Shown here: positions 1 through 10,266 of the stretch, piece by piece
Position numbering within the stretch: position 1 is the stretch's first letter
Layout of the letters: each line of letters starts with the position of its first letter
From: Polychytrium aggregatum
Lineage: Eukaryota; Chytridiomycota; Chytridiomycetes; Polychytriales
Direction: 5' to 3'
NCBI RefSeq assembly: GCF_025602895.1
Contig: NW_026516216.1
Span: 248,001 to 312,000, forward strand
DNA: 64,000 nucleotides
Notes under the pieces: generated by a model
Database searches by the model: none
What the model was told of the DNA's origin: nothing
What the model saw: only the letters and a program-made list of their open reading frames with translations
Program-made: the position numbers and the translations under genes

Positions 1-1
1 G

Positions 2-1296
2 CTGCTAGGGGTCGTCCCTGGCATGCTCATCAATTCGGTGTTCCTGTGGGTCTGGAAGGTATGACTGCACGCAGCTCACCTCGGGAGTCGGCTTGGGCGC
101 TGCGAGAATGCTCAGCCGGACCATTCAACTGCGCAGGTATCGGGGCATGGGCTACATGGATGTGAGCTATGGTTGTGAGCTACTGCGGCTGTTGGCTGTT
201 GACTGTTGCCTGCTGGCTGGCTAGTTGAGTGCTGGGCTCGATGGCTCGATGGTGACCCAAGAGCTATGCAATTGGCCCCAACAGGCTCTGCCGCCCAAGA
301 TCGAGGCCAAGGCACCCACCCTGTCGATTGCCAAGTTTCTGTCGCTCATGGCTGCTCTCAGCCTGCTGGTGTGGCTCGTTCTTGCCATCGCAGCAGTCCT
401 GATTCTCAAGAGTATCGCTTCCCTGCCTGTCTCTGACAACGGCACGTCAGACGCATATACAGCCACCATTGCGATATTCCATGAGCCACAGCGCATCGGA
501 AGTTTCGTGGTCGCCCTGGCGTGCTTCTCGATCCAACTGGGCCTCGGCATCTATAATTCCTGGAACGTCGTGGCAGCTCCAAAGGGGAAGAGCAGAGTCG
601 GCCCGCTGATTATTTTCCTGCGCGGACTATTGGCTGCAGCCGCCATTTGTGAGTATCCCAAACAGCCGTTACGAGAACTGCCTTCCCAACCTCGGCGACT
701 GAAGTTATTGTCCTCCTCGCTCCTGCAAACTCACTCTTCTATCGCCCGATTACCGGGCGTCGCGCTTGTATCAGTCGTGAGCCTGCTGATTTCTAGAATC
801 AACGACTTTGCCGGTGGAGTTGCCTCCATCTTCCCGGCCATTTTCTTGACGTCGATGGTGTCCTTGTGGATCTCCCAGTCTGCAAGTGGGTATTCGGATC
901 TGCACCAGCGTTGGTCTTGGCACTTGGATCGCTGCATGGACGAGAGGATGGTCTGACCTTGCTGCGCCATCAGTGCTCACATCCTCTGGCTCTCGATGCC
1001 CACAACGCAGGTGTCCCGGTTGGCGCCACAGGGCCGCTGATGCTCGGCTCGCTCTCAGTCAGCTTCTTTGCCATGTGTTCGTGCTTCTTGGTAACATTGA
1101 TGAACCCTGTTGGCGCCTTTGTCCTGTGCTGGATTGCGAGCGTGGCTATTGTGTCGGTGCCATCGTTTTATACATCAACTGGCGCCGCGCCGTCAAGAAT
1201 CGGAGGTCGGCCGAGGCTGCCACCAAGGAAGGCCTCGCTGGCAAGTCCCCGGATATCTCGGAGCAAGAGCTGAAGGCAGACCAACCCTCGCCGTGA
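2..1296 (+). CDS. Multi-pass membrane protein, 3' part (5' end off window)
   Basis: The first readable exon (2-58) encodes a hydrophobic stretch and stops at a GT donor. The next exon (285-648) encodes several membrane segments. A later exon ending near 885 reads INDFAGGVASIFPAIFLTSM, and the exon from 1011 reads VGATGPLMLGSLSVSFFAMC. I recognise this as a conserved polytopic membrane protein of fungi but cannot name a function. The acceptor between 648 and about 790 is unresolved: the reading frame runs through that stretch, but the donor at 649 is strong. The C terminus is also ambiguous. Either a 50-nt intron (about 1108-1157) or an indel is needed to reach the charged tail containing YINWRRAVKNRR, which ends at 1296. 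Without it, the frame ends at 1273 with a less natural tail. The membrane-protein call is firm; the exact model is not. Confidence 0.6.
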
Positions 1297-1853
1297 AGGC
1301 GGTGGTTCGGCCGGACTTCGGTTTCCAGAATGACAAAGTGCATGAGACTCTGCAAATGGAACAATATGACGTGATGCAAATGGAACAATATGACGTGATG
1401 CAAATGGAACAATATGATGTGATGCAAAATGGAGCGATGTGAAGCCGGCTTTCCTCCGCTGGTGCCAGCGAATCGAGTCGCCTGATCACCTTGATGCCGA
1501 GGGGTTGAATGCGGTGGTCATGCCCCAGGAGCATGATCTCCCATCCGTTGGTTGGTTGGAAGCTCGCCGCCAGGATGACACCTTTCGTCGTTCTCTCCGA
1601 TCATGGTGGCTCGTGACCGACGTGACTGTTTCAGACCCAACGCGACTCGGGTGACACATGTGGTCGCTTCGGTCGTGCAGAGACGCGCTCCGTGATACCC
1701 TGACGAGCCAAGCCACACGGGCAGTCGCCCATTTCTGCTCATCGCCGTTGCCATCGACCCCGTTCTTTCGCTCATCCCCGACCCGCTGCCCACCGCACGG
1801 CCAGCCCATCGCACTTTGCCCATCGCCCTTCGCCTGTCGCTTGTCAAGCTCTA
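1297..1853. other. Intergenic region between membrane protein and TKL kinase
   Basis: No gene is seen. It contains a three-copy 24-bp tandem repeat shortly after the upstream stop codon, and presumably the promoter of the kinase gene. No clear TATA box was identified. Confidence 0.5.
1351..1428. repeat. Short tandem repeat, 24 bp x 3
   Basis: The unit tgcaaatggaacaatatgac plus gtga is repeated at 1351, 1375 and 1399 with a single substitution in the third copy, followed by a partial fourth copy. The repeat lies just after the stop codon of the membrane protein and is open in frame, but it is most likely part of a 3' untranslated region. Confidence 0.85.
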
Positions 1854-3917
1854 ATGCTGCCCAGAGCTGCAGAGCAGGTGCCCTGGTTCATCCCTGCCGA
1901 TGCCATCACCGACCTATCCCAGGATCCGATCGCTCGCGGCGGATTTGGCGAGGTCTTCCGAGGCTCGTACTTTGGCTCGGACGTTGCCGTCAAGCGCCTT
2001 CTCGGTGGCTTCAATGGCGGCGAGCTCCAGGAGTTCCAGCGCGAGATTGGTGTCTGGTATGGCCTGAGCCATCCGCACATCATCCCGCTGCTCGGCGCCT
2101 GTCATACGGCCGATCGGCCCTTCATGGTCTCGCCGTTCATGGAAAACGGCACCCTCCGCAGCTACCTTACGGACAATGCTGGCCGCCTCGAAGTCGAAGA
2201 GAAGCTCAGGTTGATGTATCAGGTGGCTTCCGGCATGACCTTCCTTCACCAGCGCAGCATCGTCCATGGTGACCTCAAGACCCTGAATGTTCTTCTCGAC
2301 AAGGGCTACAACGCCGTCATCTCGGACTTTGGCATGTCCCGCACCAAGCATACGTCCTCCTCGATGATCCGGCTCCAACCAGGCGAAAGTGCTGGAGGCA
2401 CAATCGACTACATTGCGCCCGAGATGCTCGACGAGGACGAGCCCGCGGGCTCCTCAAAGAAGACCGACGTGTACGCCTTTGGTATCACTCTCTATGAGGT
2501 TATGAACGACTGTGAATGTGTTTGGGTGTCCGCCGACGGCCAACCCCTGCGACCCCGTGCCATCGAGTCTCTGATTTGCCGAGGCGCTCGGCCCAAAAAG
2601 TTGGACAGTATCCCGCCTCAGATTAGGGATTTGATCCAGAGTTGCTGGCACCAAGAGCCCCGCGAGCGCCCCAAGTTCGAGGAGATTCTGCGCCAACTGA
2701 CCCCATACCGAATCAATGCTCGCCCTGTCGACCGTGATGGCGGCCGGGCATCCGAGCGATCCCGTGGTTCCCGTGAAACCAGAAACTTCTCAACACGCCC
2801 CAGGCGCGACCGTGACGAAGACCCTAGCGTCATCAGCGTTCGTCCCAGACCCGATGGCAATTCAAACTGGTCGGTAGTAGACCCCAACCTCGACCTGGCC
2901 CGGCCTCCCAAGCAAATTGCAGACGAACTCGATGCCATCCCTGGCATCTCTCGGCAGGTTCGGCAGCGCGCCAAGCGAGGCGACCCTGACTCCTGCTTGC
3001 AGATCGCCAACACCATCACGGCAGACACCCCCGGAGCCGATCCCACATGGGATACTGCCGCCGTACTGATCCAAGTCGCTGCCGACAACGAGCACATCGA
3101 CGCCTTTTTCCCACTTGGGTGGTTGTATCTTGCTGGCGTCGGCTTCGGTCAAAACGACACTGATGCGATCACGTACTGGCGGGATTTTGAGACCCGTTCC
3201 GTGGATGTTGGCCTGAAGTCCATCACCACTCTGATGCTGGGCTGGCTCACCTATCTTGGACGAGGTACCGCCAAGGACAAGCAGAAAGGCATCAACCTCA
3301 TCCGTCAAAGCAAGACGGCCGACTTTCCGCTGGGCGAGGCCTGCATGAACACCCGCGCCCCAGCTTCCTCCAACTCGGCTGTGGCAACCAAGTACTTTGA
3401 GATGTGCAAGCTTGGGTCCGAGCGGGATTGGCTGTGCCGGCATCTCATGGCCATGTGCTATCTCGGCGGCTTTGGCACCACCAAGAACCAACCCCTGGCA
3501 ATCGACATCCTGACCGAACTCGCGCAGCAGGGACATGATGTCAGCCAGCACTGCCTGGGTCGGTGCTACGGCATCGGACTCGAGTTCCTCGCCGAAGACA
3601 AGGCCAAGCTGCTCGAATGGTGCACCAAGGCCGCGGATCAAGACAATTCATATGCCCAAAACATGATGGGACGGATCTATACCGAGGGCTGGACTGTCGC
3701 CAAAGACCTTGCCAAAGCCGCCGAGTGGTACCGCAAGGCCAGCGACCAGGGATGCTCTACTGCCCAGTTCAACCTCGCCAACTGCTACGAGCGTGGCATG
3801 GGCGTCGCAAAGGACATACCAACTGCCATCAACCTGTACCGATTGGCTGCTGACCAGGGCGAGTCTGATGCTGCGGACAAGATCAGCCAGCTGACCCGGA
3901 GGGGTATAATTCGCTAG
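1854..3917 (+). CDS. Tyrosine-kinase-like (TKL) protein kinase with C-terminal Sel1 repeats
   Basis: This is a single uninterrupted frame of 687 residues. The kinase domain covers roughly residues 20-285: glycine loop ARGGFGEVFRG, VAVK lysine at 47, catalytic HGDLKTLN (residues 138-145), DFG at 158-160 and an APE motif near 193. The HRD arginine is replaced by glycine, so this is a non-RD kinase; the catalytic Asp and the metal-binding Asn are kept. After a Ser/Arg-rich linker (about 285-370), the C-terminal half is Sel1-like repeats, the last ones clean (for example AAEWYRKASDQGCSTAQFNL). The family phosphorylates Ser/Thr or Tyr, and Sel1 repeats are protein-docking solenoids. No signal peptide or membrane segment is seen, so it should be cytosolic. 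Substrates are unknown. TKL-Sel1 fusions form expanded families in some early-diverging fungi. Confidence 0.9.
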   Translation: MLPRAAEQVPWFIPADAITDLSQDPIARGGFGEVFRGSYFGSDVAVKRLLGGFNGGELQEFQREIGVWYGLSHPHIIPLLGACHTADRPFMVSPFMENGTLRSYLTDNAGRLEVEEKLRLMYQVASGMTFLHQRSIVHGDLKTLNVLLDKGYNAVISDFGMSRTKHTSSSMIRLQPGESAGGTIDYIAPEMLDEDEPAGSSKKTDVYAFGITLYEVMNDCECVWVSADGQPLRPRAIESLICRGARPKKLDSIPPQIRDLIQSCWHQEPRERPKFEEILRQLTPYRINARPVDRDGGRASERSRGSRETRNFSTRPRRDRDEDPSVISVRPRPDGNSNWSVVDPNLDLARPPKQIADELDAIPGISRQVRQRAKRGDPDSCLQIANTITADTPGADPTWDTAAVLIQVAADNEHIDAFFPLGWLYLAGVGFGQNDTDAITYWRDFETRSVDVGLKSITTLMLGWLTYLGRGTAKDKQKGINLIRQSKTADFPLGEACMNTRAPASSNSAVATKYFEMCKLGSERDWLCRHLMAMCYLGGFGTTKNQPLAIDILTELAQQGHDVSQHCLGRCYGIGLEFLAEDKAKLLEWCTKAADQDNSYAQNMMGRIYTEGWTVAKDLAKAAEWYRKASDQGCSTAQFNLANCYERGMGVAKDIPTAINLYRLAADQGESDAADKISQLTRRGIIR

Positions 3918-4599
3918 CCCTCGTCCTCGCTGATGACCCGCTGCGTGCGGAATGTAGCCATCGGTCGTTCCCACCGCTGAGTGGAAATAAATTCATGTTT
4001 CCGTCCCAGAGAGCAAGTCCAGGACGGCCGCGGGCTGATCGGGTGTGCCCCACAGCCCCACAGCCCCCCATTGGCCAGCCCCCCTGCACCGCCACGGGAG
4101 TCGGAACGTCTCTTCAGAAACCTTCGTGGCCTGGTCGGACCCGCCGCCGTGTCTTGCCCTTTTCTTCCAACACCCCCTCCTCGCCGCTCTCGGCCCGCAT
4201 CCACTGCTACGGGAGCGCATTGTGCCTTGCGGCCCGTCTCACTGCATCCCTTTTGCGATCCTGGCTCGCTCCGCTCGAAGAACGGACCCAGTCGACTACC
4301 GGATCCGCTGATCCAGAACTCCTCCACTCTCGCTTGAACAGCGTCGTCGCTCTCGACTCACATCCAACTCCCACCGCCCGGCATCGTACCATCCCGTACC
4401 GAAACCCCAACTGATCAATGGTGAGAGAGTCGCCGTGATCGGCCGGCATTTCGGCTGCTGGATGTCGGAACATGCATCGCCGTATCTCGACACCTCTGGC
4501 ATCGCAGCATGCCCGACATCCCTGGCATTGTGGCACCGCTGCTTCAGGCCTCGATAGCCCCGCAATCTGCCCTAACCATCTTTGCTTTGCCCAAAGCAG
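3918..4599. other. Intergenic region
   Basis: No gene is seen. The short open frames here have biased, unnatural composition. An AATAAA-like stretch (gaaataaattc, near 3984) is placed to serve as the polyadenylation signal of the kinase gene. The remainder is presumably the promoter of the secreted protein downstream. Confidence 0.5.
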
Positions 4600-5906
4600 A
4601 TGATTTGCACAAAACTCGTCCTCTTTGTTGTTTCGTTCCTCTGGCTGCATCTGGACCTGGCCGCGGGCCAGACGACTGTGCAGGTTTCATCAGCCTCGGG
4701 TGCCAATCCCTCAACCACCGTCGCTTCGTCTGCCGCATCTTCGGGCACCCTGGGCACCACAGCCTCGGGGTCGACTGCCCCAACCAGCACCTCTTCGCCC
4801 GCTCCGATCTGTGACGGCAGCAAGCTGCTAGGCAACGTGGTCCTCACATCGCCCAACTCGTCGTCGTACCACTATGGTAAGCCCGAGCTGTGTCTCTGGT
4901 ACCTCACTTGATCCTATGCTGATCGACGGCTGATCGACGGCTGCTGTCCGGCACACCCTCTCTTCATATCCAACGACTCGCCCCATGGATGAATGCAACT
5001 AACGGATCTCGCCCCGACTGCATCGATGGCGACTGTCGTTGGAAACTCGCTCACCGCCCCGTCCTTATCACTTTGCAAAACCAGTCGGCACAAGCTTGAC
5101 CATTGCTTGGGGATACTCGTCTGTAACCGATACCGCCAACTATCCGGCCAACGGCTCCTGGATCTACTATCAGTCAAGCACCCAAACCGACCCACGCAAA
5201 TGGACGTTCTTGAGCAGCGTCTCCAAAACCGATCGCTCGTTCCTCTGGCAGGTGCCGCAGATGGCTGCTGGTGCATACACGGTAGGTCTATTGCTGGCTG
5301 GCATTTGTGCTGTCGATTGATTTTCCGAGCTCGGGTTGGGTCGTCTGGATATCCTGTCGTCTCTGGCGGCCCTGTTTCTCATGGCACTGCAGATCCATAG
5401 CCCGCAACAGTCTGGGTGCGAGGTCCAGATTGCATGTGGATCGTTTTGCAGCAGCCTCGGTGCAGCGCCATCGTTGCCTGTGTGTCGACCCAGAGATTTG
5501 CTCCTGGGGACCCTCGTTCTCTCTGCTCTCGGCCTTCGTTCACGGCAGACAGCCGGGGATGGCCTTCAGCCCAAGGCCTCACTTTTAATGGCACAGCCCA
5601 GATCCTTATTCGTATCCTTATTTTGCGTCGCGTGGCCTCATCACCCCCCCCATCCGTCTGTTATTCCGCCCTCAGATCCGAGTCGTGACCGACAACCAAG
5701 ATGTCCAGAACATCACCGGCAACCTTGTGCCTTGCTACCCGCCCGGCTTCCCTGGCATCGGCAGCACCAGTCTCCAGCTGTATCAGCCAACGGATGTGAC
5801 GCCGGCCCCTGATCCGTACCCGCCCAACAAGAGTATTGGATCGCGGCTGGCTCCCTTTGCCGCGGCCCTGGTCGGTGTCGCCCTCATCCATGTGCTCGTG
5901 CTCTAG
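4600..5906 (+). CDS. Secreted Kre9/Knh1-like Ig-fold protein with GPI-type C-terminal tail
   Basis: Three exons fit in frame: 4600-4876, 5085-5281 and 5676-5906, all with GT-AG introns. The ATG at 4600 starts a signal peptide (MICTKLVLFVVSFLWLHLDL, then AAGQ). A Ser/Thr/Ala-rich segment follows, likely O-glycosylated. A domain reading VLTSPNSSSYHYVG, LTIAW and FLWQVPQMAAGAYTIRVV fits the N-terminal Ig-like domain of the Kre9/Knh1 family. The last residues are a hydrophobic tail after a small-residue region (NKSIGSRLAP), typical of GPI attachment. The family acts at the cell surface in beta-1,6-glucan assembly in yeast, but many fungal proteins with only this domain have no known role. I infer a cell-wall or plasma-membrane-anchored protein. 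Confidence 0.8.
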
Positions 5907-6079
5907 CATGAGCTCGAAAGGGACAGCAGCAGAAGGAAGTGGCGAGCAAATCAACAGCCGCCAGTGGCCGCCCAAGCGAATCCACTTGGATTGGACCCTT
6001 TCCATATCCAGCAGCGAAGCATTTTGCTCTTCTTTCCCAGCGCACCCGAGCCGGAACAGGACATCCTACATTTACCATG

Positions 6080-6123
6080 GCTATTTTTTTTGAATGGAAT
6101 ACATTCATCCACAATGAACATCC
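6080..6123 (+). repeat. Dispersed 3'-flank element, copy 1
   Basis: The core tttttgaatggaatacat is followed by atccacaatgaacatcc. The same core and a near-identical second block occur at 23711-23759, downstream of the PAK stop codon. The two copies differ by a five-base insertion and one substitution. Each copy lies a few hundred bases after the stop codon of a plus-strand gene. Confidence 0.7.
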
Positions 6124-6617
6124 ACTCCTTGGAGACCAGGCAGGGGGTGTCCCTCGAGCTACCGTCGCCCAAAGTTTCTCAGGATCCTGAACTCTGAGGT
6201 GGCGACTCACTGTCCAGAGACTGGAAAGTGAACTGCTACTTCGTAGCCATTATTTCTTACAGGAGAGCACCAGGGCGAAGGACAGGAAGCATGGCAATGG
6301 AGGAGAGAGGTGTGTTGAGGGAGAAGGGACGCGATACCAGCTACGGCGATGCGCTGCAATACAAGGCAACAATTCGATACAAGATAGCGATGCGATTGTG
6401 CAACATTTGGAGAATTGCTTCCGCCCCTGCACTCTCGAGCCGAGCCATCCTTCCGCGCCTCGATTCTCGAGATGAGCGGGCGTGCATGAGATTCAAGGCA
6501 GAAGGCCGTCGCTATCGATCAGTATTCTTCAAAGACGACATTCGCCGCCATTACATCGTTTGTGGGAGGTGGTCAGATGAGGACGAGAAGATGAGCAAAG
6601 AGGGGAGGGAGGAGAGG

Positions 6618-6672
6618 ATCTGAGTGATCTGAGTGATCTGCATGATCCGTGTGATATGTGTGACCTGTGTGG
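6618..6672. repeat. Degenerate 10-bp tandem repeat
   Basis: Successive units resemble gatctgagt, starting as near-perfect copies and decaying into gtgatatgtgtgacctgtg. It is a small minisatellite in the convergent intergenic region. Confidence 0.65.
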
Positions 6673-6767
6673 TCTGTCCAAAAGATACCGAAGCATGCGC
6701 ATTCGAGCACATCCAGCGTCCAAGTACTAAGCCATAGGCGAATGCGATCCGTCTGCTTCGATTAGTA

Positions 6768-7455
6768 TCAATCGTCGCTGCTGGACATGACCACATCCAG
6801 CCATTTGCGTTTCTGTGGCACCGGGTTTGGTCGGCCATTGAGTGGTGGTCCGGGGCGATCAACAGGCGGCGATCCAGCTGCCTCGACCTGAGGCACGGCT
6901 CCACTTGGATGGGAAGGCGCGCCATCGGCATGGGGCCCTGCTGTCCGTCGATGATCGACCGGCAGCTGGTCGGGAGGCCGCAGGTCGCGAGATGAGGAGG
7001 AGCGTGGACGTGGTCCATCGACCGAACCACCATCCTTGGGCGTCGCCGCCCCGGCATAACTCGGGTGCCGGGGAGCTTCCGGGCGACCAGCGGCTATCCG
7101 TGGGTCAGACTCGGAACGGCCCATCTCCGGATGGGTGGTGATTGTCGGCGAGTTTGCGGGAGAGGCCAGAGATGGCTGCGGCCCTGCCTTGGCTGCCGCA
7201 CGGATTTCGGGCCGAGGTTGGCTTGCCTGAGACACAGGCCGAGACGGCACCTCCATCGGGGCCTGAGAAGGCAGAACAGGGTACACTGGCGAGTTTGTCG
7301 CTTGAGACGGACGTGGGTGGTGAAACTGCTGATACGAAGGTGGATGCACAGGCTGGGGATACGGCGGGTAGTTTGATGGGTATTGTGTGACTGGTGAAGG
7401 CTGCAGATGGGGCTGCTTCTGCTGCTGCTGCTGCTGTTGTTGTTGTTGCTGCTGT

Positions 7456-7487
<32 letters not shown>

Positions 7488-8397
7488 TTGTTGTAGAGGC
7501 TGAGGATGGGGGTGCAGGGTCGGCTGTGGATGTTGTGGCGGTGGGTGATGCGAAGGATAGTGGGGATAGGGTGGGCGCTGGCCCGTGGGCGAGATTTGCG
7601 GATAGGGGTAGGGATACTGAGCCGGAGGGGCCTGTGCATTGGAGAGATGGCCTTGGGGATGGCCCTGGGAATGTGGGTGCGGTGATGACGACGGTGGTTG
7701 AGGAGAAAGCTCATGCGGATGATGCCCATGTCCGTGCGGATGGGATGACGGGCCAAAGGACGGCATGGGACGCGCCGAGGGCGAAGACGACAGCACGTAG
7801 CCCTGTGCCGGGATATGCACAGGCACGTAGCCAGCGGGATGGCCCGTGTGAGGCTGCTGGGGTTGATGCGAGGGCGGGTGTTGGAGTTGCGGCTGAGGCT
7901 GGGATGGGTGTTGGGGCGACTGTTGGGGAGGTTGTTGAAGCTGGGGCTGCGGCTGGGACTGGGGGTGCGGCTGCAGTTGCAGTTGAGGGTGCGGCGAGAG
8001 TTGGTGCGGCTGAGGCTGAGGCTGATGCTGAGGGACGGCATGGGGGTGCGGCTGGAACTGATGGTGGGGCGGCTGGGATAATGGGCTGCGAGCGGGCTGT
8101 TGAGGATGGGGAGGAGCCAGTAAAAGCTGCGGCGGAGGGTAACCGTGCGATGGTGTCTGCGGCCGGAACTGGGGCGAGAGATAGGGATGCGTTGGCGACG
8201 GTGCGGAGACGTGCGGCGACTGCGAGCGTCCTGGCGCATGGCTGGGGGAGTACGGATGTCCATGGGTCCCGGGAGGATAAGGAGATATCACCGTCGACGG
8301 TGCCGTCGACACCACGCCCTGCATCTCGGTCGGTATTGCGGCGCCATGATGCGGGGACATTCCTGGGCCGGTCTGGATAGACTGCTGCTGCTGTTGG

Positions 8398-8435
<38 letters not shown>

Positions 8436-8970
8436 AGGGCCTTGCGTCCAGCCAACTGGGGCGAGTGCACGCAGCGGGGCACTTTGCGGCTGCACCGCCG
8501 GTGAAGGGCCAGAAGGCACACCGTATCCTGCACTCCCAGTGCTCGACATGGACAGGCGCCGGCGACCGTCTGGCCGGTCTTCGTTTGGCGCCGGTGCATC
8601 CTTGGGCGACAGGATTTGTGCCAGTTGCCCATGCGACCGGGACCGGGCATGGCCGAGAGACCGTGATACCGAGGGGGAGTCCAAGGCACTGACCCCAGCT
8701 GGATCACCAGGTTTCGCGCGGACGCCAAGCTCTTGGATGGATCGTCGGCGGTGCTGGAGACCTGACAGCGACGGCGATCCCACGGGGGACATGCTGGAGG
8801 ATTCACCGTGTCCAGAGGGAGCGGCGCTGCTGTTTTCCGGCGTTTTGCGGCTTGCATCGCCAGCCACAGACGATGGTTGTTCAAACCGAGGCCCCGGAGT
8901 GATCGGGGCAGCGCCGGGTTGGACCGCCACGCTTCCAGGAGGAGCAGATGGACCGGTCGTCTGTATCGGC

Positions 8971-9004
<34 letters not shown>

Positions 9005-10151
9005 AGACAGCGGTCGGAGGCCGAAAAAGCTGTGGGGCTTCTGTGTCGGGGGTTGCAGACTTGAGACGCTGAGAGTTCTGGGATCCCCCCAGAGGATAGT
9101 GCGTCGTCGTCGCCGTGCTGATCGAGGACGGGGCCTGCGAGACCGTAGTTGCGTGACCCAGAGGCTCCTCTGCAATCGATGGGAGCATGGGCTTGCTCCC
9201 GGTCCGCCGATCGGCCAAGGCACCCGCGTGAGTCGTATCTACTGTATCTGCCGTATCCATAGTGTCGTTTGTGTTTGTCGTATCCGTCGCTTTGGCAGTC
9301 GGTATTGGAGGCTGTGTCCGTTCGCCTAGAGGCTGACCAGTGCTGGGGGACTGGTTTATGGCAGCAGGCAGATCAGGAGACGGTGCGGCAGTCCCGTTCA
9401 CTTCAGGTATTCGGTTCGGAGCGCCGATGCGCACGGGTGACCGATCTGGAGTATCTCTCTGAGCCGGTGCGCTGTCCTCAGGCTTGCTGCTCGGCACACT
9501 CTTCAGCGGAGACAGGCGTTGCTCCAGCAGCTTCTCGGAAACGGACTTTTGTCTCGTACTATCTGTGGAGACAGACACGGCGTCCCCGGTTGCTGACGCG
9601 GCGGGTGCTGTCGACTGTGGATCGAGAGCGGGAGTAGCTTGGGCTGCGCTACCAGACTCAGGCGCTATCGCTTCGTCGCTGGTACTGGGATCGACTTTGA
9701 CTCGTTTGGTGGCCACCCGCTCGGACTGGGGGCTGGATGTCGAGCCACGCTCCCGGGTCAGCGGAGCTGGGCCTGGCGGTGGCTGGGGCTGAGACAGCGG
9801 AGGTGACGGTCGTGGGTCATTCGGCTGTTGCGGAAATGCTGGCTCGGCCGAGCCTATCGGGGTCGAGTCTCGATCGCGTTCTTGCTCTCGATCTCGGTCC
9901 TTGTCTGGGCCAGAGTGGATTGGTGTTCTCTGGGTTGGCGATAGGAGTCGCGGCTGCGAGTGCGACAGGGGTGTGTGTAGTCCTTCATGGGAAGTGTGAG
10001 TCTTCATGCCAGTCGGCGTCGTTACCCGGGTCGCACCAGACGGTGACGAAAGATTCTTTGCGTCAGACTCGGACCTAATGCACGATGGTGCAGTCAGCGA
10101 AGTAGCGTTAGTACCAAGCCAGGCCATAGAGCCCACTGCACTCTGTCTCAC
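6768..10151 (-). CDS. Low-complexity Gln/Pro/Ser/His-rich protein, unknown function
   Basis: This is an open frame of 1127 residues without a recognised folded domain. The N-terminal third is Ser/Thr/Pro-rich with charged patches. The centre contains a poly-Ala run and motifs such as HRRRSIQELGVRAK and RRRLSMSSTGS that look like basophilic kinase sites. The C-terminal half alternates poly-Gln, Pro-Gln-His and Ser-Pro repeats and ends QKRKWLDVVMSSSDD. Such composition is common in fungal transcriptional regulators and condensate-forming proteins, but that is only a compositional argument. The start is uncertain: the first ATG lies 115 bases after the capping-enzyme stop on the same strand, so an internal ATG or an undetected intron is possible. 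The length of the open frame in low-complexity DNA supports coding, but less strongly than homology would. Confidence 0.6.
7404..7497 (-). repeat. CAG/CAA tract encoding about 30 consecutive Gln
   Basis: On the minus strand the tract is a mixed CAG/CAA run, read as poly-Gln within the low-complexity protein. The mixture of the two codons argues for selection on the peptide rather than pure slippage. A His-Pro-Gln-rich region flanks it. Confidence 0.85.
8381..8434 (-). repeat. Second CAG tract encoding poly-Gln
   Basis: This is an almost pure CAG run on the minus strand, broken by one His codon. A third triplet run (about 8968-9003) is read as poly-Ala in the same frame. Confidence 0.85.
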
Positions 10152-10266
10152 GCACAGTCGAGATCACTTGCTCGCCAGACGAAACAGCAACCAGTCAGCT
10201 AATCGATGATCACACAGATCGACCGATGGTATAAATGCCGGCCAACCAAAGGAGCTGTATCTCCAT

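Larger units (their letters stand above)
5907..6767. other. Convergent intergenic region
   Basis: No gene is seen between the stop codons of two converging genes. It contains a 44-bp element shared with the 3' flank of the PAK gene (6080-6123) and a degenerate 10-bp tandem repeat (6618-6672). Confidence 0.6.

Noticed and set aside
1351-1428. Possible CRISPR-like array
   Set aside because: Contiguous 24-bp tandem units without spacers, in a eukaryotic 3' flank.
7394-8380. 328-codon plus-strand Ala/Gly/Val-rich frame opposite the poly-Gln protein
   Set aside because: Derived from the CTG-type triplet runs of the other strand; composition is not natural.
10229-10236. TATA-like gtataaat on the plus strand
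   Set aside because: Both neighbouring genes lie on the minus strand; no plus-strand gene starts downstream.
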